From Chrysoperla carnea (taxonomy: Eukaryota; Arthropoda; Insecta; Neuroptera; Chrysopidae), in NCBI RefSeq assembly GCF_905475395.1, contig NC_058340.1, forward strand, positions 58,010,181 to 58,074,180: a DNA stretch of 64,000 bases. The letters run 5' to 3'. Within the stretch, counting starts at the first letter, position 1. Each line of letters starts with the position of its first letter. The notes beneath the pieces were generated by a model. It saw only the letters and a list, made by a program, of their open reading frames with translations. It was not told the origin of the DNA and ran no database searches. A program made the position numbers and the translations under genes. This document shows positions 1 to 15,200 of the stretch, in pieces.

Positions 1-190
1 TTAAGCAAAGACAAGATACCCACTAGTGACGTCATACATGGTTATCGCCATAAAGATTACATATAAAACTTTGATTTGCTAAAAGGAGATGGGTAACCTT
101 TGATTGCTTATAACTTCTTCGTTTTTTAATAAATTTTAATTTGACTTTCAAATTTTTAATATGACCGATTTGATTATACCCTATTGTCCA
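1..190. repeat. Dispersed repeat at the left edge
   Basis: Blocks such as TAGTGACGTCATA, AGATTACA(T/C)ATAAAACTTTG and TACCCTATT are repeated in order at 5632-5820. No exon was found here. Confidence 0.5.
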
Positions 191-246
191 AAAACTACAC
201 TTTAACGGACAAAATCCAACAGATCTACCAAAATACTACAATATAC

Positions 247-3200
247 CTTAGCCAGTTCTCGACGATATTCGCATAATTTTCGTTGCTGCTCTATTTTAAT
301 TTGATCTAATGCTTTGCGATCTTCTGAAACAAGCCTCTCAAATGCTTCAGCATCTCTTCTTTGTGCATCTTTAATTTGTGAATCGTAATTTTTGAACATG
401 CCCCACTCAAATCTTAATTCCTCCTATTAATTTAAAAAAATTTTTTGTAATTAGGATTAATTAATCGTTGGGCTGAAATACTCACTTTTCTATTTGTAAC
501 TGCAGCTTTCTCAGCAGCTAAGGTCTCTTCAAGTAATTTTTGATATGCTTCATCAATTATTCGTTCTTGTTCAGCCTGTTGCTTATGAAGGGCTTTTCTT
601 TCATTGATTTGCTCCTCAAGAAACCTACGCATTTCAGCTGCTTGTTGTTGTTTCATTCTTTTAGCTAAAATTATGGTATATTATGGTGTATTTTTAGAAG
701 AAAAAAAATTTTAGAAGTCAATATTAAGTCCGTTAAATTATATACGGATGTATAATAATGTAGCCCATTTAATCTCAATTAAAGATATGGCCCTATCTGC
801 AAAATTTGCGAGATCTCGTAACCGCAATTAGGTAGGTTACATAAATTCTTCAAAATTTGAGTAACTCCGGTGAAGTTTTTCTGATTTGACTATACATTGC
901 GAAATATAAGCAGATAGGTATAGCGATGGATTTACCGGAAACTTGCACGAAATTTCGTCCAGCTAATTTCAATCAAATATGAAGTATTGTCAATCAAATA
1001 TGTAACCAACTCTACGGATTTTTACCACAAGCACATCTCCTGAACTAAATAATATAATCAGTTTTTACCATTTTCTAAATCTTCCTGTAGTTGTTTTACA
1101 GCTTTTTCCGTTTCGATTCGTTCAATATATCTCGATCGATTTAATTCGTCAATAAGTACTTTACGCCCTTCAATTTGTTTGTTACGTATTTCAATATCTT
1201 CTAACTCTTTTAATTTTCGCACAGTTGCTTCATGAATTTCTTTTTGCTCCTAGAAAACACATATTTTAGTTTTTAAATTGCATTCTTTTATTTGCATGCA
1301 TTTTTTTCAGATATTTTTAGCTGAGTATAACATTGTAAACAAAATTCAAGTTTCATTTTTAAACCTCTTAATTATCACATTGATTTGAAATTTCTCTAAA
1401 AATCTACATATTATAAGGTAACGAAAATCGAAAATTCGACACGGGATAGAGGTGTAAAATTTGGAGGAGGTGGTAGAAAGAACCAAGTAATTTTATATTG
1501 TATCTTAATTTTGCTAATGGTTTTGGTTTAAAAAAGCGCTTTCTCAGTTTTTTTTTTTTTTTCAAATAAAAAATTTTCAACCCAATGCTTATTCTTACCA
1601 TTTCTTTAATCGTTTTCATTTTTAAATCATGCCACATATTTTCCATCTGTTGTTCACATTCTTTTCGCCTCTTATTTTCCTCTATTTGCTGTAACTGACA
1701 ACGTTTGGAATCTTCCAAATTTTGATTAGCCAAAAAGCTTCGGAATGCATCAGTCTTGTCACTGTTTATGAAAAATAAAAATTTTAAGATTCCAAAGTTT
1801 TATTGAATAATACCACTTTCAACCCGTCAGTATAAACCGTTTAGTAATCTTTAGTCGCGTAATGAGAGATTTGCTTACACATTCTTATATTCAAGTAACG
1901 AAAGTACACGACCAGGCCGGAAAATTTCCGAAGTTAATATTTTTTGCTTACACCTTTACTCGCTCGGGATGAGAGAAATTTCTGGAGGACTTAAATATAA
2001 AATAAATTAACGTATAATATTGTAATTTACGTACAACATTTGTAAAAGTCTCTTTTGTTTAACAAATTCTTCAGTTTCTTTATTCCTTCTTTCTCGAACT
2101 TCAGCAACTTTTTGGCGCAAATTTTCTAACGCATTTTTATTCACTTTTTGTGCCTGTGCTATTGTTTCCAGAAAATGTTGTTTTTTTTCTTCGATGAATA
2201 ACTTTTTCAACCTGTAAAAATTTGAATTGCAAATAACAAGTCATGCAAAATAGGATGGTTTGTAATGAAAATTTGTCATCAATTCCAAAAGGTTATTTGA
2301 TTTGAAAAGTTTTTTATACGTTTTCCCCCAAAAAGTATGCGACTGTAACAGTGTCTCGTTTTTAGGCGCATGATCATATGAACTTTTTGTAATGTATTCA
2401 TATTTTTAAAAAAATTACTAATTATATTACCCCTATTACGGCTTTATTAGGATACAAAAAAAAAAAAAAAAAAAAAAAAAGTTTAGTTTTTAGTTTATTG
2501 CTAACATAATGATAAGAATCATAATTAAATGTACAAAATCAATAAGAACCTATTCAATCATACTGGAAAAAATTCGGCCAATTTTAGGGCAACGTCTTTT
2601 CAGAAATGGCTTAAAATTAGCAAAACAAATACAACATGTATCACTACAAATAAATATAGAGGGTCAACTTCAATCCGCACTGGTGATATACACTTCGCTT
2701 AAAAGGCCCATTTTTATTTATTATAAGTTTTTGTTTATACGTATGTTTGGGGTTAATTTTTGCAACTAAATTTTAAAGAAATCATCCTCAAACGATTGAG
2801 CTGAAATTTTGCGCACACGTTTAATTTGGACGACAACTCGTGGTTAACTAAGGTACGATATGGGTATCAAATGGAAGGATTTACTAAGAAGAATACGAAC
2901 TAAATATGCAAATCAGATTACAATGCATTTTTATAGTAAGCATGACCTGATTTTCCCATCGCTTCCACCATGTTTGATATACATACTTTTTTTTAGTTTT
3001 TAATAAAAAATTTTAATAAAAATTAACTGTTAAAGCACAAGTTTTTTTGTACTAAAAAGTAGAAAGTAATTATTTCTCTGAGTCACTCATACATGACTAT
3101 TTATAAAAACTTGACGCACTCCGAATCATCCTTGATAGTGACTCATTGAAATAATTATTTGCTACCTTTTAGTATAATAAAAGCTTATTAATTTCTTAAT

Positions 3201-6200
3201 TAAAGTTAAGTAACACTGTATATTAAAATACGCATTATCTTTCCTTTTGAAATAAGAAATTAAAGTTAACTGCCTGCAGACATCTACACTTATGATGGAA
3301 AAAATTGATTATGCCACCAAACTTGCCCTGATATTACGTTTTCGAGTGACTTTAAGTTACTGTACCCTAAAATTATCATGGTTAAATGATCAATAATATT
3401 GATAAACAAAATTATACGTTTTATAAAAAAAAACTTTTAATTTTAACTATTTTTCTTTGAATTGATGATATTTTTAATAATTAAGTTTAAATTATTAAAT
3501 AGAGTAGACAATAAAATAAAACCTAATCACAAAGCTTAATTTTCAAAAGTAATGCTTACCTACATTCGGAAAATTGTTGTAAATTATTTGCTAATAAATA
3601 ATAAAAATAATGCTAAAAAATTTATTATGATTTTTTGTAACCGATACGTTGAATCAATACCGTTTATAAAGTAATTGGAGAAAAACTCAATTTTTAATTG
3701 TTTTAGATTCTTCAATACGAGGTCAACTAGTAAAGCTTAACGAGCAACTTTATTGTAAAACTTAGGGCTAGCTTTTCATTCATAAAATTGAGGGGTAAAC
3801 AAACTTCTATGTCCCTTTGTTGGGACACTTCAAAAAAGAAAATAAAAGTTATAATTAACCTTAATCCTAATTTAATTATTGTAAAGGATATTTTCCCCAA
3901 TTTCTATTCTTTATTAATTATTTATAGTAATAAATTGATATCAAACACTTAATTAAGAATGTGAGAACCAAAATTCAACAAAAATGTGGCATTCATTTTA
4001 ACAAGACTATTATGGTCTTATTAATTCGTGAAGAATAAAAATTTTCATGTTTTATTTACTATTTTACTATTACTATCAGGATATCAAACCTTTGTAATAG
4101 AATTCAAAAAAATTGTATCTCACTCTCACCCAAAAGACCCGACAAAGAAAGTCCGACATTTATGCTTCGGTATCAAAGCATACGCACGTAATTTTGTCCG
4201 ATAACAAAGAAAAATAGTATACATCACACAGGCAGAAAGTTTGAGATCCCTGAACTGCGCGCAATGATGCCCGGGGGCGAACATGCAGTGTAGGAATCTC
4301 AAACTTTCTGCCCTTGAATTGTAATATACTATTCACATATCAGCTGGATAGGTATTTAAAAATAAAAATAGTACTCAAGTGTTTATAAAAAATGGATGCT
4401 TTGACTAACCGTTGCTTCCAGACGATTAGGGATCACATTATCCCAGAATTATACACCCCCCTCTATCTCAAAAATGGTCGATCTGCCAAATATATGATAT
4501 ATGAGAGGAAATGCTCCACATCGACTCTGGAGTTTATTTACTACGTAGCAGAAAGTTAGGATACATGGATTTTTTACGTCCTATATCCCAGAATATATGG
4601 GTATTTTGTGTATGATGACTGAAAGCTAGGCTAGTCTACGATTTATCGCTTGCATCGAAAATGATCTCGACACATCCATACAACATAAGAAATACCTCAA
4701 GAATGAAATTCGATAATTTTAAGGAATGAAGAGACTGCCTCTACGAATATCACACATTAGAAATTACTTTATAGCCGGCAGTGTAAGTAAGAAATTCATT
4801 TAGACGTGTAAATACGATAAGAAATCATTGTGTAGTACTCATTCAAACTCTTTTTTTTAAAGTAAATAAATAATATAATAAATTTTTGAAGGTCATATTT
4901 AGGTCACGCATATATGTATAATTAAGTATAGGTATACTAATTCGTAATACTAACATTTATAGCTACTATAAAATAAAATCAATATGGATTCAGAATTTGT
5001 CATATATTGTGTATATTATTTATATTAAGAAGTTATTACTTAATATTGCGTAATTTTAAAATTGTAAATATCAATAAGAAATATATTGGATTTGAGATTT
5101 TTACTAAGGGAAGATATATATTTGAATGTTAGCTCAGATTATAAATATTTCTACTATTTAGTTAGTGCTAAAGAAAAAACGCGAGTAAGATACCCATTGA
5201 AAACAAAAGAAACCCGCTGTGCCCGGCTAATTAAGATGTATGAACAGAGTAGTGGGGGCACAAATTAAAAAAATATATATTTCAATTTTCAATTTTGAAG
5301 GCTCATTATATTATAACTGAACAATATAAGACGAATAATTTCAACCCTAAACCTAAAATTACCTTGGCGCTCGTACTATACCTCACTATCGGTCGGAAAT
5401 CTGAATTTGTATAACTATGATTTTTAACAAAATATTTTAAAAAGTTTCTGAAAGAATGTATGAAAGTTAGTCTCTCAATGGACACCAACCTTACCAATAG
5501 GGAATCAGATTAAATTTTTTTATCACTTCAGATAAGGAATTCTCACTTCATGAATAGAAAAGTTAAGTTGATTATTAAAAACTTTACTAGTATGCAAAAT
5601 ATGAACGTTTAATTCCTAATTAAAAAAGAAAAAGATACCTTTAGTGACGTCATATGTGCGTATCGTCATAGAGATTACACATAAAACTTTGTTTGGCTAA
5701 AAGAAGATTTCACTATCAAATTTTGTCATGGTATCAAGTCTAGTTTTACATTTTTATGGATAATATGCCCAATTTGACATCAGGATTATCCCCTATTCTG
5801 GCTGGATACTGATAATAAATAAAACCTAAGATTTATTGTGTATTATTCCTATAAAAATTTTTTGATACCATGACAATGAATAATTGTATATTTGAATTTT
5901 GATTGCTCTTCGATTTTATAATTATTCATTACGTACATAAGCACCTTCAAACTTTTCCTATATAATTAAATAATATTTAATATTAATAATAACACTTTGT
6001 ATTTTTGAAGTTTTTTTTTGCGGAACAAACAAAATAATAGTTATAGATTTTATAATCAAATAAAACATTATTATTATACCTACGAAAAAAAACATTATCA
6101 GTAGTAAATAGCTGTGTGAAGCTGAAACCCCAAACGTTAATTTTGTTATAAATGTAGTTCTACAAACCAAGAAATTTTCGGCGTCTTTACGAAGTGCCAA

Positions 6201-9200
6201 TTTTTCAAAAAGTTTATTTTAGGCTGTTTGTGTGTGTTCACTGAAGCACAGTGAAATGACTAAAATAATGGGAAAGAAATTTGCTCCACAATTAATTTAT
6301 AATCTGGATTAACTTAAGAAATACTCTATTTCTTCCGGGACTCAATTCTGAAGTCGATGCAGATAGCCATTCTCAGCTTCTAACCGATTGATTTCTTTTA
6401 AATGGTCATAAACCTAAAACTTTAAAATAGTTTGACTGTTCCACCTGAACAAAGGCTAAAAGAAGTTGTATTTTTGATAATAGACTGAATTTCGCAACTG
6501 GAATATACAAAAAATTTCGAGTCGAAATCAGATTCATTTCAATTATTCCTCCCTTCGTTTGTAGAACAATCAATAATAATAATTTCTAATTCGTTTTAGT
6601 TTGAATGCCCTTCGTATTGACCAAAAATTATTTATGAGGTCGTTTTTCCAGTAAATTTTTGTCAATCAATAAATTTTTCACTAAGTTTTGCGCAAAAATT
6701 TATTTTTCTTCTAAATTTTCCGTCGATAAAACCTTAATGAAATAATATTTAGGGTTTATAATTATAAAAATCATACTAAATAATAGATGCCGGAAAAATT
6801 TACTATCAAGGACAATAGGAGTGCAAAGTTAACATATTTATTAATATTATTGTTACTATAATTTTATTTTAATTTTTACAATGTATTTCCATTGCGTAAT
6901 CACTGCTTAGAAACAAAAACATCAATTTATTTTTTGCATAAATAATATTCAGAGTACATTCGTCTGACCCAAAAATTAAACCTACAATTAAAATTAAAAA
7001 TCCATCCTAATACATATTATAAATGCGAAAGTAACTCTGTCTGTCTGTCTGTCTGTGTGTTACTCTTTCACGCCTATACGGCTGAACGGATTTTGATGAA
7101 ATTTGGTATGGTGATAGATGATAACCTAGAAATGGTCATAGGCTATAAATAATCACGCCATCGTTCTTAGGGGGTAGGCAGTAGGCAGATAACTAAATTG
7201 AGTTAGTGATTTTTAGTCGTTTTTGTTGGGACTTTTGCTCTTTCACGTCTAAACGGCTGAACAGATTTTGATGAAATTTAGTAAGGTAATATATGGTTAC
7301 CTAAAAACGGATATAAGATCAAAATAATCACGTCATCGTACTTAGGGGGTAGGAAGTAGGAAGAAACCTGAATTGAGTTAGTGATTTTTTTATGGTTTTT
7401 GCTGGGAGTTTTGCTCTATCATGCCTAAACGGCTGAACGGATTTTGATGAAATTTTGTAAAGGATATGGAATATGGGGGGAGGGGTGAAAGTGGGAATGT
7501 TGCCCAGCAAAGCGGGTAGTTCACAGCTAGTAACTTTATAAAATCGATTAAAGATGTTTTCTGATTTTACGATAGATAATAGACAGACGCTTTATAACAG
7601 ACATCACCCTTCTCATTAAATTACTTCAGCCTTATATAACTTTATTTACATAACCAAGACTTCTTGAAATGGATGAACTCAAATGAATAAATCAATTCTA
7701 AAAATTAATTGGTTGAACTGCTGCAGCCAACTTTTGAGATAATCTTTGCTAATATTCATTTAGAGCTTGAAAAAAGTTGCCACAAAAAATATCCACAAAA
7801 TCTTGCAAAACCAAATTTTTTGGTGCTAAAGCTTGCATAAGCTACTCTAGAGTTTTAGTTTAATGTCTTAAAATTAATTAATAATACAAAATTCTGTAAA
7901 TAAGACATTTGTATCTACGAATTTAATATATTCTCATTTTATTTTGTCACTCAAGTAATTTTGCAAACGGAAGTTTCCTACGATCTGAAGAAAAGTTTCT
8001 ATCGATTCAATATGAATTTGAAAATATTGCATAATCATTATACTGCAATATTCAAGGTTAACTAAATCATAAACGAATCAAACACAAATAAATCACCTTT
8101 ATCTTTGATAGAAAATCCATCCACCAAACTTCACAATAAATATTTCAATCATATAAATTGATTTCAAAAATTTTTGTGATATTATAAAATGCTTTTTAAC
8201 GTCCATGTATAAACCATAAGAACGTACGAGAACCCTAGAAATCCAAAACCTTTGTTGAATTTTTCATCTATTCAAGTTAATTTTCATTGACACACATTTT
8301 CCAATTTTGATTCTCTATATATCAATATAAATACTTTCGTTTGTAGTCTGGAAGGGGTGACGAAACAAATTTTGATAAAGCTTCTTTTTTTTAGCACAAT
8401 ATATTCGCTCCCAATTTAATTTAAAAAAATTTTAAGTAGAAAGTAATCTGCAGCGTCTATGAAAGTTCAATTTTAACGAAATTTTAGACTGAAGAAGGAT
8501 GAATCCACACTATATTTAAACTTGCCATACAAATTCTACACCCACATACACTCAGCATGTATGGAGGTTATGGAATTTTTTACACCAAATTTTTATTATC
8601 TTCTGTATATTGATTGTGAAAGTCAAACTTTGCTTGCGTGTTTTGCCATCATATTTATTTTATATTATTTTTTGACAATAATAAAAACTGAATTTAAAAA
8701 TAGATAAAATAATTCGAATATTTTTTTGGAAAAGAACGTGTCAATCGAATAAAATATTAAAAATAACATTTTTTTGGATAAAATTGTTTAAATTTAGGGA
8801 AATGTATATTCTATTGTGTAGATAATCAATCAAAAGCAATTTTTATTGTTGATTTTTTCAATAAAAAGTGAGAATTTTTATTCGATTTATTTTTTCTGAA
8901 AGGAAAATGTCATGTTTATTCATGTAAATAACTATTAAATCACATATCGAAAATAGCAGTATGGAAAATTATTTCTTCCTTTATAATAATTCAAAATAAA
9001 AAGTTTAAATCGATGTTTAGTTATTTCTGATAGAAATGAAAAGAATGCTATTTATATTCTGGTCATAAAACAATACCTTGGTATATGCAAAGACGAATTA
9101 CATGAAAGGCAAAACTATCACGAGGTTACAAAAGAGCGCACGTGTGGAAAAATAGGCACAGAAATCTTTTATTTTATTTTTTTAAATTTTTCAAACAATT

Positions 9201-12200
9201 GCTATTGAATGTGATGGAATCATCAATTTTTAAATAAATAATTCATCCTTTTTAAGCTTTTACAAAATTAATAATAACACATTGCCATATGTCAACACAG
9301 AAACACAATTAAATGTTTCTAAAAGAGGCATCAAGGATTTCCATGTTCTAGCATTGATACTTTTAGTTAGATGTACAGTACAAATATGTAAATATATTAT
9401 GTAGTCGCAGGAACAAAACACTAAAACGGTAAAAGCTCGAAAAAATTGAACAGTAAGTGGGACACAATTCGGTTAGTAGTGATGAAAATGATTTCAAACT
9501 TGTTACTCGGGGGATTATGGAGTAGCTGAACTCGAATATCGTCAAAGTTGGTCTCCGAGGTACATGATGTAAAGGATAAACGGTATACCCGTCGTATCCT
9601 GAAGTTTTCGGGAAATTTGTTATATAATCTGTCTAAACTAGTTACTTGGCGGTTTTTGAATTCGCTGAACACGAATATCATGAGAGAATTGTGCCCCCAA
9701 AGTACCCAAAGTACCCCGGGCACCAAGTATACCTCGGGACCAATTCTGATGCGATATTCATGTTTAGCGACTGCAAAATTCCCTGAGTTTGAAATGATTT
9801 TCATGCTCAACACATGTATATAATACCTCTCACTTAGATGCATTGCTTAACCCATGTATTCTGTCATACTAGTGATATTGGAATCCCTAGATGGTACAAA
9901 ATCCGATTGTATATAAAAAATAATGATAAATGTTATTTCATAAAAAATGTACGCTTATGAAATGTTTCACTGAAATCTTGTATCATCATTAGAGATGATT
10001 CTAGGTAGATTGATTTTTGACGCATGGTACATTGTGATATTGTACAGTGGTTACACATCATGTACCATGGTTCACACCCTTCTATCGATAGTTGTTTAGT
10101 AATTAAATTCTTTAAAAAAAAATGCATACTGCTGAAAAATAACAATACTATAAACAGAGTCAATTTCCATTGTGATATTTTAATGAATAAATTAAAAAAA
10201 CACAAATGCATATTTTGATTAGAGACTAAGAGCCATTGCCTGCCAGACATACGTTAAAGTATAAAGGCTGAAATTTTTTTTGAGTGTTCTCATTGGCGTA
10301 GGGAACAATTTTTGGGGGTTACAAACCTTGGCTAAGAGTGCCTTCGGTAGGTATCAAGTAATCTTATTGCGCAGTACCTGACCTCTCGCACGTTAAATTA
10401 TAAAATCTGAAATTTACACAGAGTGTTAAAATGACGATTCTAAGCCAATATTAAAAGGCCAGACCTATCCGAAGGGTCTAAACTCCACCAGACGCGGTAG
10501 AAGGTCAAATGCACTGAGAGAGCATTGCTCAGGTACATGAATGCATTTAAGATTAAATAGATTAATGTGAGCAATGCTCTCTCAGTGTATTTGACCTTCT
10601 ACCACGTCTAGGAGAGTGTTAGACCCTTCGGATAGGTCTGTCCTTATCAATATTGACTTAGAATGATCATTTGAACACTCTGTGTAAATTTCAGGTTTTA
10701 TAACTTAACGTGAGAGAGGTCAGGTAATTCGCCCCTAGATTACCTGATACCTATCGAAAGCACCGTTAGTCAAGGTTTGTAGCCCCCCAACATTGTTCCC
10801 TACACCAGTGAGAACACGCAAAAAAATCACTCAGCTTTTATACTTTAACGTATGTCTGGCAGGCACTGGCTCTCACTCTATTACAGGAACTCCACCTTCT
10901 ACAGTTTATTATTATACCACCTTCAATTATATGAATTTATTATGTATTCATAAAACAACAATTTTATAATAATTAATAACTATAACGTACTTTTCACGAC
11001 GTACTGGTATTGATGCACGCATATTTTCAATTTTATTTTTGACACGTGTATGTAATTGTTTATAATAAAAACGATTTTCACTACTTTTAAAGAATGCCAC
11101 ATTATGTATTTCATCCTTTACATTTTTACTCATCGTTTGTTTATATTGTTCTGCATATTCAGCTTTACGTTGATTATATTGTAAAAGTCGTATTCGATAA
11201 TCAGTACCAGGTTTGCGTGCAATCTGTAATAATAAAGAAAAGAAAAAAAACTTTAGTTAAAATTATTTTTGTAATTTATATTTTTTTTCTTAATATATAA
11301 ATGTTGCTATGATCGATTATACATACTATTAGATTATACGATTGTATAATATAATAGTTTTTTCTATATTAAAATAATTTGCGTTCATCTTCATTGGTCT
11401 GTAAAAAATATCCACCCGGAAATAAAGTTAATATCCAGTAATATTAACTTGCAATTACGCAATTTGTTCTAAATTTAAGTCCAAAGAACCAAAACAATTA
11501 TATTATTCTACTATGTTTAAAAAAGTACTTCAAAATGTTTATTTTCCTATTAAAAAGCCACAAAAAAATATATTTCGGCAAAATAAACACGTTTTCTTCC
11601 CATAAAATTGAATTAAATTCTTTTTTTTTTTTTGAGTATCGCAATTTCATTTAAACTTTTGTTCTATCTCTAACGGTTTACAGGATGGGTCTTAGGGACC
11701 CAAGACCCAATTGACCTATTTCGGTCACTTACGAACTTGACCTCACTTCTTACGTCCTGAGCACGCTGTAAAAATTTCAACTTACTATCTTTTTCGTTTT
11801 CGTGTTATCGTATATCCAGACAGACGGGCAACCGGAAATGGAATGATGAGGTGATTTTATGAACACCAATTAGTAATTAATGCAAATTATTTTTGCCTAT
11901 ATGATGTCACATCATGGCGGATCGTGTTTTAGGTCACGTGATATACATATTAAAAATAAAGATTTTTAATTTTAATATAATAAAACAATAGTGTGTTTTT
12001 ATGACTCAATATCAGAATATTTAAGTATATCTTAATATATATATTTCTTGTGTGCGTGTGTATGTAATTGAACTCCTCCTAGACGGCTGGACCGATTTTG
12101 ATGAAATTTTTTGTGTGTGTTCGTGGAGATTCGAGAATGGTTTAGATTTACAATTTGGTCCAGTACAACTGTTTTTGAGGGCTCCGTACCAAAAAAATGA

Positions 12201-15200
12201 AATTTCATTAAATGGTGGGAGCGCATATAAATCATATCACATTATGTATACTATGTGTACTATGTATTTTTAATAGTATTCAGGTATTGTCAATAGGCAT
12301 TTATTAGAGCCATATGCGAGCGCAGCGAGCTCTACTATCAAAGGTCAGGCCAATGGTCGAAGGTCAGGCCACTCCAGTAAATAGGAGTTAAATTGGGGTT
12401 TAGCGGGATGGGTTTAGCGGATAGGCTAAACGTAGTATAGGTATTCATGAATTGGAGTTACGTTTTTACGGGACAACGTCCGTCGGGGCCGCTAGTTTCT
12501 ATATAAATTTTAACTTTTATGAAATTTCATAATTTATTTTTCACTAAGGAAAGTATCCTATTATAACCCTCCGCCAAAAAAAAAAATAATTTAATATTAT
12601 AGATTCTTTTTGTACATAGTATTAAATTATTATAACGGAAAGTTTTACTTTTCATATCAAAAAGTCATTGTAATAGATGGAAAATTTGTAATCAATAGAT
12701 TCAATTTTGTTGATTAAGCGTTTACTTTCACCCTCATAAAAGATTTGAATTTGAACCCATTATTATTTATAGTGTAGCCTATTAACCTAATAAATACAAT
12801 ATAGCCTATATATCATGTATTAGAAAATATCTACTTACTTCTATGTACGTAACACCCCATGGCACGATTATTTGCACCTGCATTGTTATTTACAATTTTG
12901 CATCAAACAATGAAAAATATTCAACATAAAATTTTTCAATTTACATTTAACACGCAATCCATATTACACATCGATAATATTTTCCATGAGTGTATGTTAA
13001 ATATTAGCACATGGCAAGCAATTTTTATGATATATATTTATTTAAGCTTACGTGTTCAAATGTATTAATTTCGTGCAAATTTTTAATTAATTGTTAAATT
13101 AAGAAGGTTATAAAAAGCTCTTATGCTAAAATTATTTTTTAACAAATTCAATTTTATTACGTGAATATTATTATTACGATTAAACGAGTTGGAAAATATA
13201 TTGTAATCATGAAAAATTTAATTGCTATTTTTAGGACGGTTCTATACACATTTTTCAATAGCTTAAAATCATTATTTGATTGGCATGAAACTTTATAATT
13301 TTTTTTAGACTCCGCTTAAATATTAACTAGCGGAAAAAAAATTTATAAAGAAAAGCGGTTTTCCAGATAAGAATGCTTAATGTAACAATTGAATTTCAAG
13401 CATTGCAATCATACCCTTTACTCTATCGATTGGAAATTTGGATATGTCATAGGTACTCATATTTTACCTGCCCTGGATACTTTTATTTTTCGTAAATCCT
13501 GTTCACTTCACTGCAATTGTAAGGAGGTATCTGGATGAAACTTTTCCAGACAGGTGGATTGGACGGATGAGCCCGATAGCGTACCCAGGACGCTTCCCCG
13601 ACTTAAATCTGTTGGATTTTTACAGAAGAGAAGACCGACTATTAACGAAGAAGACTGAAGACAGTAGATTGTGCAAACTTTCGTAGAGACGCGGAAACGA
13701 GGAATTATATACTTAGTTTATTCTATTAAGCTTGACTTGATTTTTAGTTCAAAAGACCTTGCCAATCAACGTCTGATTTAAGGCCACTATGACAAGTATC
13801 TGTTCAAATAGAACAACTATAATTTGTAATAATTTTTTCAAAACTCCTTCGTTGAAAATTTTTCAAATGTGTTGTTTAAAAAGGGACCCCCGTTATAATC
13901 TTCAATTCGCTGTTACCATAGCTTATTTCGATTTTGATAATATAAAATGATATGTTTTGGTTCCACGTCAGTAATGCAGTCTTTCTTACCATTTCAATAA
14001 ACTGACAATGATATTAAATTTTGAATCGTAGTCAATGACCCTTTTTGGAAGTTGAATGTAGCATGTTCAAACACCAAGTTCAATAACAGTTAAATAAATT
14101 TTGTTTTCAATTTTTTTAAATTTAAATAATGTATATAAAATTGACATGGATGTTCAATGTTCGACGAAAATTATTATAAAAAAAATGCTTTCTGTTCCCA
14201 AATAAAATTGTTCAAATGAATTCAAAAATCTGTACGATGCGATCTACAGATTAGAAGCTATTCATCGTAAAATGGAAAAAATTCATTTTCTGGCAAGACA
14301 AAATTAATTTTCGTGCGAACTTTAATAAAGCTGTTAAATTTGGATATAAAAAATTGATGATGTACGATCGATCGCCAGGGCAATTCTAAATTAATTCTGA
14401 AAATTGTAGGGGAGGTTGTCTGATTATTAAAATAAATAAATGACTTCAAAAATAAACATATTTAACTTTGGTCTTACGGGAAAACGGTCGATGGATGATA
14501 TGTATGTTTTCATAGATTTCTCCAAAACTATAGTCGGTGGAAATAAAAAAAAAAACTATTTAAATTAAAGTTAAAAACCTTAATAAATTATTGAGAGCAA
14601 AAAAATCCGTTGTGCCCGTCTAATTAAGGATGTATGAACACGGTAGTGTGAATTAAATTTAAAAAATATATTTTTTCAATTTTGATGGTTCGAATTATGT
14701 ATTATATTTGCACACTGATAATCATTTATTAATTCTAATCGTCAAAAACATATCGCGGAGAATGTCGATTTTCTAACTGAGAAATATGAAATTTGACAAG
14801 CGTTCTTGAATCATCGACGTTCACAATCTGTTCTTTATAATCTTTACTTTCGAAAATGATCTTTCCACACTGCAATTAGCTACCATCATCGATAAATAAA
14901 TACGAAGTGTCACTTCTACATTACAAAAAGTAGATTGCACATTATTTTGCAAAACTAGAAGGCAGGGAAAAATTCCATTCGATTCACCCTTTTATTTTTC
15001 GTACTGTTTTTCAAAAGTGGCGAGATGAATAAATTCATTAGCTAGATTCAAGTATTTGGGATCAATTAAAAATCATGATAATAATTTTGCTATTTTATCC
15101 AAATTGCAGAGGGTCCTCAATTGTTGGAGGCCCTGCAAGCCCGGTCCTAAATTCGAATTTTTATTGATTTATCTTCTTAATGAAATAACGGATATAATTC

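Noticed and set aside
657..659. Acceptor just before the ATG at 656 in the CFAP53-like gene
   Set aside because: It would put the exon out of phase with an immediate stop; the acceptor at 666/665 keeps phase and adds AKR before the Met.
7037..7057. CTGT tandem repeats considered as part of a CRISPR-like array
   Set aside because: A simple microsatellite inside a Helitron-type element in an insect genome; no spacers.
9421..9843. 140-codon minus-strand frame overlapping a 91-codon plus-strand frame
   Set aside because: Both fall inside a dispersed repeat shared with 56365-56880, where the frames are not conserved.
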